This document shows positions 8,250 through 15,133 of a stretch of 32,717 nucleotides of DNA, piece after piece; the first letter of the stretch is position 1; every line of letters begins with the position of its first letter. The notes under the pieces are model-generated. The model was given only the letters and a program-made list of their open reading frames with translations. It made no database searches and was not told the origin of the DNA. Source of the stretch: Planctomycetota bacterium (GTDB lineage: Bacteria; Planctomycetota; Phycisphaerae; Tepidisphaerales; Tepidisphaeraceae). A program made the translations under genes and the position numbers. The stretch lies in the NCBI GenBank assembly GCA_038746835.1, contig JBCDKH010000019.1:1-32717 (forward strand), read 5' to 3'.

Positions 8250-9289
8250 GCCTCTACCGCACCGACGAAAGCCCAATGCCGGCCACGCCCACCGCCGCCC
8301 GGCAGACCGAGCGGCCGCTGCTCGCACGCGTGGCCGAGAACATCTTCTGGACCGCCCGCTACGTCGAACGGGCAGAGCACCTGGCACGCGGCACGCTCGT
8401 CACGACGCAGCTCGCCAGCGACGCCGGCGACCTTGACGATCGCCTTCGCGACCAGCTCTGGCACGGCCTGCTCGAAGCCTTCGATTTGGTCGAGCCAGCC
8501 GTCGAGCTAGGCGAAACCCTCGGCGACGCCGTCGTCCGATTCGTCCTGACCGACGCCGACAACCCGACCAGCGCCTGCACGTGCGTCGCCCGTGCCCGCG
8601 AAAATGCCCGGGCCGTCCGAGGTGAGATCAGCCTGGAGATGTGGCAGACGCTCAACGAGTTCTACTGGTCGCTCGAAGGCGGCGGCCGGAACGAAGGGGC
8701 ACGCCTCATCCTCGCCGAGTCGGCCGAGACGCTCCTGCAGCACCTCGTCCGCAGCTCCATGCACTTCCAGGGCGTCACCGACCAGACGCTGGCCCACAAC
8801 CGTCGCTGGGACTTCGCCCTCACCGGCCGACTGCTCGAACGCGCCGACGCATCATGCCGGCTGCTGCTGGCGCGCGTCGAATTGCTGGCCAAGGCTGGCG
8901 ACTCGCTGGAGACGCCGCTGCGCAACATCCAGCTGATGGCCGCGCTGCGCATGTGCGGCAGCATCGAGGCCTACCGGCGTCAGCACGCCAACAACCTGTC
9001 GATCGAACAGGTCGTCGGCTTCCTGCTGCTGCGTGCGGACCACCCGCGGTCGATCCGCTTCGCCATCGCCTCCGCCCGCCGGGCCGTCGCGCGCATCCAC
9101 GGCGAGAGCGGCCCGGGCCTGGGCCACCTCGACGAAGCCGAGCGGCTTCTCGGCCGCATGGCCACCCGTCTCGAATATGCCGACCTCTCCGAAGTCGCCC
9201 ACGACGGCGGCCGCGAAACGTTGACCGACGTCCGCCGCTGCGTCGCCCAAGCCAACGCCGCCCTGCAGCAGCGGTACTTTGCGGGCTGA
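8246..9289 (+). CDS. alpha-E domain protein (COG2307)
   Basis: The 347-residue, largely alpha-helical protein begins its family domain with [20 protein letters not shown], the hallmark of alpha-E (DUF403) proteins. A later segment, [20 protein letters not shown], is also typical. Alpha-E proteins are nearly always encoded next to a circularly permuted ATP-grasp ligase and a transglutaminase-like protease. They are thought to act with the ligase; no catalytic role is established. The start is the GTG at 8246, overlapping the ligase stop, with a strong Shine-Dalgarno. No membrane segment or signal peptide is visible. The matching transglutaminases are at 869-2874, on the other strand beyond the iron importer. 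Confidence 0.93.
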   Translation: MSLYRTDESPMPATPTAARQTERPLLARVAENIFWTARYVERAEHLARGTLVTTQLASDAGDLDDRLRDQLWHGLLEAFDLVEPAVELGETLGDAVVRFVLTDADNPTSACTCVARARENARAVRGEISLEMWQTLNEFYWSLEGGGRNEGARLILAESAETLLQHLVRSSMHFQGVTDQTLAHNRRWDFALTGRLLERADASCRLLLARVELLAKAGDSLETPLRNIQLMAALRMCGSIEAYRRQHANNLSIEQVVGFLLLRADHPRSIRFAIASARRAVARIHGESGPGLGHLDEAERLLGRMATRLEYADLSEVAHDGGRETLTDVRRCVAQANAALQQRYFAG

Positions 9290-9324
9290 CGGCCGATAAG
9301 ACGGCTTATGTATAGCCGACTCGA

Positions 9325-9774
9325 TCAAGGCTTTGGCGTCCGCCGCGCGCATTTCCGAAGCGGGTTGAGTACCGGCACCAAGCCTGCCTTGGCGAGTCCG
9401 GCGTCGAGCGTCGCAACGCCTTGATCATTTTGCTCCGCCTCGGCGAGCAGAAAGCAGTCGACGAAGTGCAGCTTCGGGCGTTGCCGGAAAAGCTCGAACG
9501 TGCGTTCGAGTGTTCGGCGATGCGGCACCCGGACACCCGGCAGGTCCATGACCTTCCGCATCGCTTCGGAAACGTCGCCGCGGCGAAGTCCGTAGTGCGA
9601 CGTCAGAACGTAGACGCACTCACCCACGACGAGCGACGTCAACACGGCCGATGGTGCGCCGGACGTAGCGATGTCTTCGAAGAACGCACGGGCCGCCTCG
9701 GCAGGTTCTGGCGGGTCGCTCCCGACGACGAGCCGGAGAATCAGATTGGTGTCGACGAGGTAGTGATCGGCCAT
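9325..9774 (-). CDS. PIN-domain ribonuclease toxin (VapC-like)
   Basis: A 149-residue PIN domain with the four acidic metal ligands in place: D8 (LVDTN), E52 (VVGECVYVL), D106 (HFVDCFLLAEA) and D124 (ATLDAGL). VapC toxins cleave RNA, often tRNA, when freed from their antitoxin. It follows the AbrB-type antitoxin gene by 23 nt on the same strand, the usual antitoxin-first order. The ATG at 9774 is the only sensible start. The length is slightly over the usual 130-145, with a basic tail (KCARRTPKP). The pair sits between unrelated housekeeping genes, typical of a mobile accessory module, but no transposase or attachment site is visible. Confidence 0.9.
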   Translation of the reverse strand: MADHYLVDTNLILRLVVGSDPPEPAEAARAFFEDIATSGAPSAVLTSLVVGECVYVLTSHYGLRRGDVSEAMRKVMDLPGVRVPHRRTLERTFELFRQRPKLHFVDCFLLAEAEQNDQGVATLDAGLAKAGLVPVLNPLRKCARRTPKP

Positions 9775-9797
9775 TCAAATCGCTTCGAGGGCTCGGA

Positions 9798-10061
9798 TCA
9801 ATCCGACTCTGCGCCGCGCCGGCCATCGCGAGCCCACGCACGCGCGGCCGCGGCACGCTCCTCTTCGTGGCTGGCAATCGGTAGCTTGATTTTGTCGCGA
9901 AGCATCCCCGCGACCTCATCGACACCCGGGTGCTTTCGCAAGACGATCTCGCCAGAGCTGTCGTCGAAAAGCAGTCGATCCCCGGCCTTAATGTTGTGCC
10001 GGTTGCGGAGCTCGACGGGCAGCGTCGTCTGCCCTTTGCTTGTCACGGTCGAATGCTCCAT
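9798..10061 (-). CDS. AbrB/MazE-type antitoxin (VapB-like)
   Basis: An 87-residue protein with an N-terminal SpoVT/AbrB swapped-hairpin DNA-binding domain, MEHSTVTSKGQTTLPVELRN, continuing to about residue 45. Its C-terminal half is charged and helical and probably wraps the PIN toxin encoded just downstream. Antitoxins of this type repress their own operon, often with the toxin as co-repressor. A perfect 8-bp inverted repeat lies 24-49 nt upstream of the start and is the likely operator. A weak Shine-Dalgarno (TAAGG) precedes the ATG at 10061. Confidence 0.9.
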   Translation of the reverse strand: MEHSTVTSKGQTTLPVELRNRHNIKAGDRLLFDDSSGEIVLRKHPGVDEVAGMLRDKIKLPIASHEEERAAAARAWARDGRRGAESD

Positions 10062-10084
10062 ATCTGTACCTTACTTCTCATCCG

Positions 10085-10110
10085 TGTAAGGAAGCAAAGC
10101 GCTCCTTACA
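10085..10110. promoter_or_regulatory. palindrome upstream of the VapBC-like operon
   Basis: TGTAAGGA-N10-TCCTTACA is a perfect inverted repeat with 8-bp arms. A related half site (ACCTTAC, 10068-10074) lies closer to the antitoxin start. Its position fits autoregulation by the AbrB-type antitoxin. The site also lies 31 bp before the plus-strand gene at 10141 and could affect it. Confidence 0.6.
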
Positions 10111-10140
10111 GTTTAGCCGCATTGCCAGCTACCATTCCGT

Positions 10141-10875
10141 GTGTCCGACGACGGCGGCATCCTCTGTGAGTCGTGCGGCTATCGGCTCGACGGACTGCCG
10201 GTCGAGGGGAATTGCCCGGAGTGTGGGACGCCGGTGCGGCTGAGCACCGTGGACTCGCCGCGGACGTTGTCGGCGTTTGAGGAGCACAACGGAGCGAGCG
10301 CGTTCTGGCGGACGACGCTGCGAATCTGGCTCAAGCCGGCCAAGGCGTTTGCGACGCTGCGGTCGCGCGTCGACGACCAGACGCGCGCGCTCGGGGCGTC
10401 GTTCGGACGCGATCACCTGATGCTCGCATCGGTGCCGGCGGCGCTGGCGATGACGGGGCATCTGGAGCTGAACGTGGGCTCGATCGGTGCGGCAGTCTCG
10501 CCTGGGCCGCCGAAGTTTTTGATGCTCGGGCCGGTGTTTTTGGTGACGCTGTTGCTTGCGTGGAGCGGACTGATGCTGGGCAGGAAGCTCATCATCGCGG
10601 TGGCGACGTTCGAGGCGCGGTGGCGTGGCATGCGGCTGCCCGGTCCGGTGGTGCGACGCGTCATGGACTACCACGTGGCACACCTGCTGCCGGTGACACT
10701 GATGGCCGCACTCGTCGTCGTGGCGGCGAACGTGGCGTTCCATCTGGGGCTGGCGGGACCGGCGACGTTTTTCAACTACCTCGTCGCGTTGTGCGGCGTC
10801 ATTGTCGTCGGATCGGTGTGGTTGTTCTGGACGTTTTGGCTCGCGATGAGCAACATGCTCCGAGCGAATGTCTGA
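10141..10875 (+). CDS. zinc-ribbon multi-pass membrane protein
   Basis: A 244-residue protein that starts with a zinc ribbon: C9, C12 (CESCGYRLDGLP) and C25, C28 (CPECG). This CxxCGYxLxGLP...CPECG form is very common at the N-terminus of Phycisphaerae membrane proteins. A cytoplasmic helical part (about 40-95) follows, then four to five hydrophobic segments between about 98 and 240, resembling Yip1-like proteins. Its function is unknown; a zinc-binding cytoplasmic head on a membrane anchor is all that can be read. The start is a GTG at 10141 with no clear Shine-Dalgarno. The last 8 nt overlap the next gene (ATGTCTGA), suggesting coupled translation with the deacetylase-family enzyme. Confidence 0.75.
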   Translation: MSDDGGILCESCGYRLDGLPVEGNCPECGTPVRLSTVDSPRTLSAFEEHNGASAFWRTTLRIWLKPAKAFATLRSRVDDQTRALGASFGRDHLMLASVPAALAMTGHLELNVGSIGAAVSPGPPKFLMLGPVFLVTLLLAWSGLMLGRKLIIAVATFEARWRGMRLPGPVVRRVMDYHVAHLLPVTLMAALVVVAANVAFHLGLAGPATFFNYLVALCGVIVVGSVWLFWTFWLAMSNMLRANV

Positions 10876-11812
10876 TCTTGCCGTCGCCACCTCTCCCACG
10901 TTTCGCGATCACCGTCCGCCCGACGGTGCACCGCATCCGGAGCGGCCCGAGCGATACGACGCGATGTTGGCCGCGCTGGAGGGCATGCCGCATCGCCTGC
11001 TCGACGAGCCCGAGCCGGTGGACGATGAGACCCTGCTGATGGTCCACGGCCAGGCGCACGTCGAGCAGATCGGCCAGCTCAGTCGTCGGGGACGATGGGC
11101 GGACGCGGACACCTACGTCGGCGTCGGCAGCGACGAGATCGCCCGGCGCGGCGTCGCGTGCTGCCTGGCGGCTGCGGACGCGGTGGCGACGGGTGAATCG
11201 AAGCACGGCCTGGCGATCGTCCGTCCGCCTGGGCACCATGCCGAGCCGGATCGACCGATGGGCTTCTGCCTCTACGCCAACGCCGCCCTGGTCGTCCGGC
11301 ACCTGCAGCGTCAGCACGGCATGGACCGAGTGGCGGTGGTCGACTTCGACGTCCACCACGGCAACGGCACCCAGGCTGTCTTCTGGCGCGACCCGAGCGT
11401 GCTCACCGTCAGCCTTCATGGCCACCCGGACCACCTCTGGCCCCACACCGGCTCGGCCGACGAGATCGGCGAGGGGACGGGCGAAGGGGCGTGCCTGAAC
11501 GTGCCGCTCATGCCTGGGTGCAGCGACGATGACTACCGCAAGGCACTCGTCGAGAACGTTCTTCCACAAGTTCGTGCTTTTCAGCCCGAGGCGCTCGTCG
11601 TTTGCGCAGGCTTCGATGCACATGAGGATGATCCGTTGGCCAATCTTGCATTGACAACTCCGTTCTTCGATGAAATTGGTCGTTTACTCGCGTCTCTTGC
11701 ACATCAAGCTTGTGAGGGACGCATTGTCATGACGTCCGAAGGTGGGTATGACCTCAAAGCTCTAACGAACGGAATGAACGCGTTTCTTAAAGGGCTCGGA
11801 AAGCAGGACTGA
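10868..11812 (+). CDS. histone deacetylase family amidohydrolase (class II-like)
   Basis: A 314-residue zinc amidohydrolase of the arginase/deacetylase fold. The catalytic set is complete: the His pair H123-H124 in RPPGHHAEPDRPMGFC, zinc ligands D161 and H163 in VVDFDVHHGNGTQ, D250 in CAGFDAH, and the transition-state Tyr294 in SEGGYDL. The N-terminal HPERPERY is also a family motif. Bacterial members remove acetyl or related acyl groups from amines such as acetylpolyamines, acetoin-pathway targets or proteins; the substrate here is open. The start overlaps the zinc-ribbon gene by 8 nt. The last quarter of the gene (from about 11640) has much lower G+C and different codon use than the rest. 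Confidence 0.93.
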   Translation: MSDLAVATSPTFRDHRPPDGAPHPERPERYDAMLAALEGMPHRLLDEPEPVDDETLLMVHGQAHVEQIGQLSRRGRWADADTYVGVGSDEIARRGVACCLAAADAVATGESKHGLAIVRPPGHHAEPDRPMGFCLYANAALVVRHLQRQHGMDRVAVVDFDVHHGNGTQAVFWRDPSVLTVSLHGHPDHLWPHTGSADEIGEGTGEGACLNVPLMPGCSDDDYRKALVENVLPQVRAFQPEALVVCAGFDAHEDDPLANLALTTPFFDEIGRLLASLAHQACEGRIVMTSEGGYDLKALTNGMNAFLKGLGKQD

Positions 11813-11862
11813 GGTCGCGAAGCCTCCTGCCTTTTTATTCACTGCATCTGACCTCTTTTACA

Positions 11863-12840
11863 ATGCCGATCGCGGACCTGCATCTCGACCTCGCTTGGAA
11901 CGTCGTTCAAGGTCGCGATCTCACGCATTCTCCAAAAGAGCAGCCGGACATCGGATTCGGACCTGCGTCGGTGTCGTTTGAGACACTCGCGGTCGGTGGG
12001 ACGGAGTTGATCGGAGCGACGCTGTTCGCCGATCCGGACGCATCCGAAACCGCGTCTGAGCAATGCCATCGACAGCTGGATGCTTATGCCGGCATGTCGC
12101 TGCGCGTCGTGCGAGACGCCTCCGATCTCGACGGCGAAGGGCTTCGGGCGGTGTTGCTGATGGAGGGGGCCGATGCGATCGATGTCGACGACCCTGATGA
12201 TGCCCGCCGTTGGTTCGATGCGGGCGTGCGCATCGTCGGCCTCGCGTGGGGACAGACGCGCTACGCCGGCGGCACGCGCTCGCCCGGCCCGCTCACGCCT
12301 GACGGCCGACGCCTCGTCCCTGTGCTCGACGAGCTCGGGATGATCCACGACGCATCGCACCTGGCGGATGACTCGCTCGCGGAGATGCTCGATCTGGCGA
12401 ATGGGCCGCTGTTTGCGAGCCACTCGAACTGCCGCTCGCTCGTCGGCGAGGATCCGACGGGCCGGCATCTGCCGGACCGACACATCGAAGGCATCCTCCG
12501 CCGCGGCGGCATCGTCGGCATCAACCTGTTCGACAAGTTCCTCCTGCCACCCGCCGAACTGGAAAGGCGACGTGCGACGCTGACGGACTGGACGAACCAC
12601 GTCCGCCACGTCTGCGACCTTGCCGGCGACGCGAACCACGTCGCCCTCGGCTCCGACGCCGACGGCGGCTTCGGGAAGCTGCGGTTGCCGATCGAACTCG
12701 AAACCGTCGCCGACTATCCAAAGCTTGGCACCGCCCTCTCCGACGCCGGCTTCAGCGACGCCGACGTCACCAACATCCTGTGGCACAACGCGGCCGGCTT
12801 CCTTCGCAAGAGCCTGCCAGGCGATGCGTCGTCCGATTGA
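11863..12840 (+). CDS. membrane dipeptidase (peptidase family M19)
   Basis: A 325-residue metallopeptidase of the renal dipeptidase family. It has the HxD motif H7-x-D9 (ADLHLDLAW), the bridging glutamate E101 in LLMEGADAID, H166 in IHDASHLAD and H187 in FASHSNCRS, and a final Asp in LGSDADGGFG. This gives a full binuclear zinc site. The family cleaves dipeptides, including those with D-amino acids. There is no signal peptide, so it is probably cytoplasmic despite the family name. The ATG start follows the previous stop by 50 nt, in a T-rich stretch. The first 100 nt share the lower G+C of the preceding gene's end. It converges on the radical SAM gene with only 5 nt between the stops. Confidence 0.9.
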   Translation: MPIADLHLDLAWNVVQGRDLTHSPKEQPDIGFGPASVSFETLAVGGTELIGATLFADPDASETASEQCHRQLDAYAGMSLRVVRDASDLDGEGLRAVLLMEGADAIDVDDPDDARRWFDAGVRIVGLAWGQTRYAGGTRSPGPLTPDGRRLVPVLDELGMIHDASHLADDSLAEMLDLANGPLFASHSNCRSLVGEDPTGRHLPDRHIEGILRRGGIVGINLFDKFLLPPAELERRRATLTDWTNHVRHVCDLAGDANHVALGSDADGGFGKLRLPIELETVADYPKLGTALSDAGFSDADVTNILWHNAAGFLRKSLPGDASSD

Positions 12841-12845
12841 ACAAA

Positions 12846-14255
12846 TCAGCGCCTGCGCTTCTTCGACTTCGCCTTCGATCGCGCCGGGTCTTTAAATCGC
12901 TTGCCGAGTGGTCCGCCCTTCTTTTCGTGTTCGGCGATCATTTCGCGGATCATCGCGGGCGGTTGTCGGTGCATGAGCAACTGCACCATCGTCCGCATGT
13001 ACGGGTCGACGTGATTGAAGAAGGGTTTGTATGCACCACACAGGTAGTTCAGTCCGTCTTCGCCGTGGGGCGTTTTGATGAATCGGTGCTTCGGACACTC
13101 GCCGTGGCACGCGTGGCGCACCTCGCATTCGCGGCAGTACTTCGGCAGCGTGTCACGCTTGTCCGTGCCGAACTTCTTCTGGAATGGCGACTCGACCATG
13201 TCGCCCAGCGGCGTCTCCATGATGTTGCCGAGCTTGTAGCGCGGGTAGACGTAGTGGTCGCACGAGTAGACGTCACCGTTGTGCTCGACGGCCATGGCGC
13301 TGCCGCAGGTTTCGCTGAAGACGCAGAGGCTGGCCTGCTGCTGGCCGGTCATCTTGCTCATCCAGTTGCCTAGCGCGACGTCGAACATCTGGACGAACGT
13401 CTCGCCGATGTCGCGGCGGATCCATTCGTCGAAGATCGTGGCCAGGAACACGCCGTAGTCGCGGCTTCGGACCGACCACTCCGTCACCGGCGCGTAGAAC
13501 CGCTCGCCGCCGTCGACGTCGGGCGGGCCTTGCAGCCACAGGCCGTCGTCTTTGAAGGGAGCGTCGTCGGTCGCGTCGCGTTCGACGAGCGGGATGAACT
13601 GGATGAAGCCGCTGCCGATGTCGCGGAGGTAGCGGTAGACGCGCAGCGGGTGCTGGCTGTTGATGCGGTTAACGACGGTGAGCGTGTTGAACTCGACCTC
13701 GTGCTTCTTCAGGATTTCCAGGCCACGCAGGACGTTGTGGCTGCTGGCGTTGCCCTGCTTGTCGACGCGGTAGCTGTCGTGCAGCTCCGGCGGACCGTCG
13801 ATGCTGAGGCCGATGAGGAAGTTGTTCTCCTTGAGGAACTCGCCCCACTCGTCATCGAGGAGCGTGCCGTTGGTCTGGAAGGCGTTGTCGATCTGCCGGC
13901 CGTCGCCGTGCTTTTTTTGCAGTTCGACGACCTTTCGGAAAAAGCGGACGCCCAGGAGCGTCGGTTCGCCGCCCTGCCAGGCGAAGCTGACGTGCTGGCC
14001 GGGCTGGCTCTTGATGTACTGTTTGATGTACTGCTCCAGCACCTCGTCGGGCATTCGCCACTTGCGCTCGCCCTGATAGAGGGCCTCTTTTTCCAGGTAG
14101 AAGCAGTATTTGCAGTCGAGATTGCAGATCGGCCCGATCGGCTTGGTCATGACGTGGAACGGCCGGGTCGCCGTGTGGACGTTCTGCGTCGGCGCAGCCC
14201 GCAACGGCGAGACCTGACCTTCGGCAACCGGCAACGCGACGGGCATACCTGCCAT
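12846..14255 (-). CDS. radical SAM/SPASM protein, anaerobic sulfatase-maturase type
   Basis: A protein of about 469 residues. The radical SAM cluster motif CNLDCKYCFY has C44, C48 and C51. The C-terminal SPASM/twitch cysteines appear in SLCVFSETCGSAMA, GDVYSCDHYVYP, YCRECEVRHACHGECPKHRF and LNYLCGAYKPFF. Both the length and cysteine pattern match anSME enzymes, which convert an active-site Cys or Ser of sulfatases to formylglycine. A Cys-type sulfatase with CMPAR lies at 24277-25647 and is a plausible client. The start is unclear. I chose the ATG at 14255; an ATG at 14246 and a GTG at 14297 are in frame. The tail is very basic (RSKAKSKKRRR). A related peptide-modifying SPASM enzyme is the main alternative. 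Confidence 0.88.
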   Translation of the reverse strand: MAGMPVALPVAEGQVSPLRAAPTQNVHTATRPFHVMTKPIGPICNLDCKYCFYLEKEALYQGERKWRMPDEVLEQYIKQYIKSQPGQHVSFAWQGGEPTLLGVRFFRKVVELQKKHGDGRQIDNAFQTNGTLLDDEWGEFLKENNFLIGLSIDGPPELHDSYRVDKQGNASSHNVLRGLEILKKHEVEFNTLTVVNRINSQHPLRVYRYLRDIGSGFIQFIPLVERDATDDAPFKDDGLWLQGPPDVDGGERFYAPVTEWSVRSRDYGVFLATIFDEWIRRDIGETFVQMFDVALGNWMSKMTGQQQASLCVFSETCGSAMAVEHNGDVYSCDHYVYPRYKLGNIMETPLGDMVESPFQKKFGTDKRDTLPKYCRECEVRHACHGECPKHRFIKTPHGEDGLNYLCGAYKPFFNHVDPYMRTMVQLLMHRQPPAMIREMIAEHEKKGGPLGKRFKDPARSKAKSKKRRR

Positions 14256-14311
14256 ACGAGGCGTCAAACCCGCAGGTTGCAAGTCGGATCGCCCCACGGA
14301 ACCATGCCCAC

Positions 14312-15133
14312 GTGCAGCAGCCGTCGGCAGACACCCTTCTCCAACGCGTCCGATCGCTCGACGACTGGTTTCACAATCTCAAAATCCCCGACGGCCATGG
14401 CGGCACGATCCAGACTCGGCCCGATCACCCCTTTGGCGACTTTCCGCAGTTCAAGTGGGATCAGGTCGCCCCGCACCTGCCGGCCGACCTTTCGGGCAAG
14501 ACCTGCCTCGACGTGGGCACCAACAGCGGCTTCTACGCCTGCGAGCTCGCCAAACGCGGCGGACGCGTCCTCGGGATCGACCTGAACGACCACTACCTCG
14601 CCCAGGCCGACTTCGCACGCAAGGCGATGGGTCTCACGGGCCGCGTCGAGCTGCGCAACGTGCAGGTCTACGGCCTGGCCGCGGATGCGGAGGCGGGGCG
14701 TCGGTTCGACGTCATCCTGTTCATGGGCGTCTTCTACCACCTGCGCTACCCGCTGCTCGGGCTCGACGTCGTGAGCAAGCTCCTGGCAGACGACGGCCTG
14801 TTGGTCTTTCAGACGCTCGAAGCCCCGGGTGCCGAGCCGTTGCCCGTCGAAGAGACGCGGAGCCTGACGTTCCTGACGCGCGATCGTCTGGCAGACCCCG
14901 GCTGGCCGCGGATGCACTTTTTCGAGGACGGGTTCAACGGCGACCCGACCAACTGGTGGGCACCGGACCGATCGGGCGTCCTGGCGATGCTGCGATCGGC
15001 AGGCTTAAAGGTCGTGGGCGAGCCGGGCGACGAGATGTACCTCTGCCGGCCCAGCCCGACCCCGCCGCCGGGGCTGCCGGAGTTGCGTCGCGACGAGTAC
15101 GTCGCCGCATTATCGGGCCTCAGCGGACGCTGA
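14312..15133 (+). CDS. class I SAM-dependent methyltransferase, CmoB-like
   Basis: A 273-residue methyltransferase. Motif I is CLDVGTNSGFYACELAKRG, followed by the acidic strand end in VLGIDLNDHY. A later motif is DVILFMGVFYHLRYPLLGLD, with the FYHLRYP pattern shared with tRNA wobble-uridine enzyme CmoB and the TIGR04290 family. The N-terminal WFHNLKIPDGHGG followed by DFPQFKW is also typical of that group. CmoB itself needs carboxy-SAM; whether the specific residues are present here I cannot judge, so the substrate is left open. The start is a GTG at 14312; an upstream ATG (14304) is in another frame. The 3' end overlaps the convergent ThiL-TsaE gene by 14 bp. Confidence 0.82.
   Translation: MQQPSADTLLQRVRSLDDWFHNLKIPDGHGGTIQTRPDHPFGDFPQFKWDQVAPHLPADLSGKTCLDVGTNSGFYACELAKRGGRVLGIDLNDHYLAQADFARKAMGLTGRVELRNVQVYGLAADAEAGRRFDVILFMGVFYHLRYPLLGLDVVSKLLADDGLLVFQTLEAPGAEPLPVEETRSLTFLTRDRLADPGWPRMHFFEDGFNGDPTNWWAPDRSGVLAMLRSAGLKVVGEPGDEMYLCRPSPTPPPGLPELRRDEYVAALSGLSGR

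Noticed and set aside
6102-8387. 761-codon minus-strand open frame across the ATPase, ATP-grasp and alpha-E genes
   Set aside because: It crosses three well-supported plus-strand genes and has no recognisable motif; it is a shadow frame.
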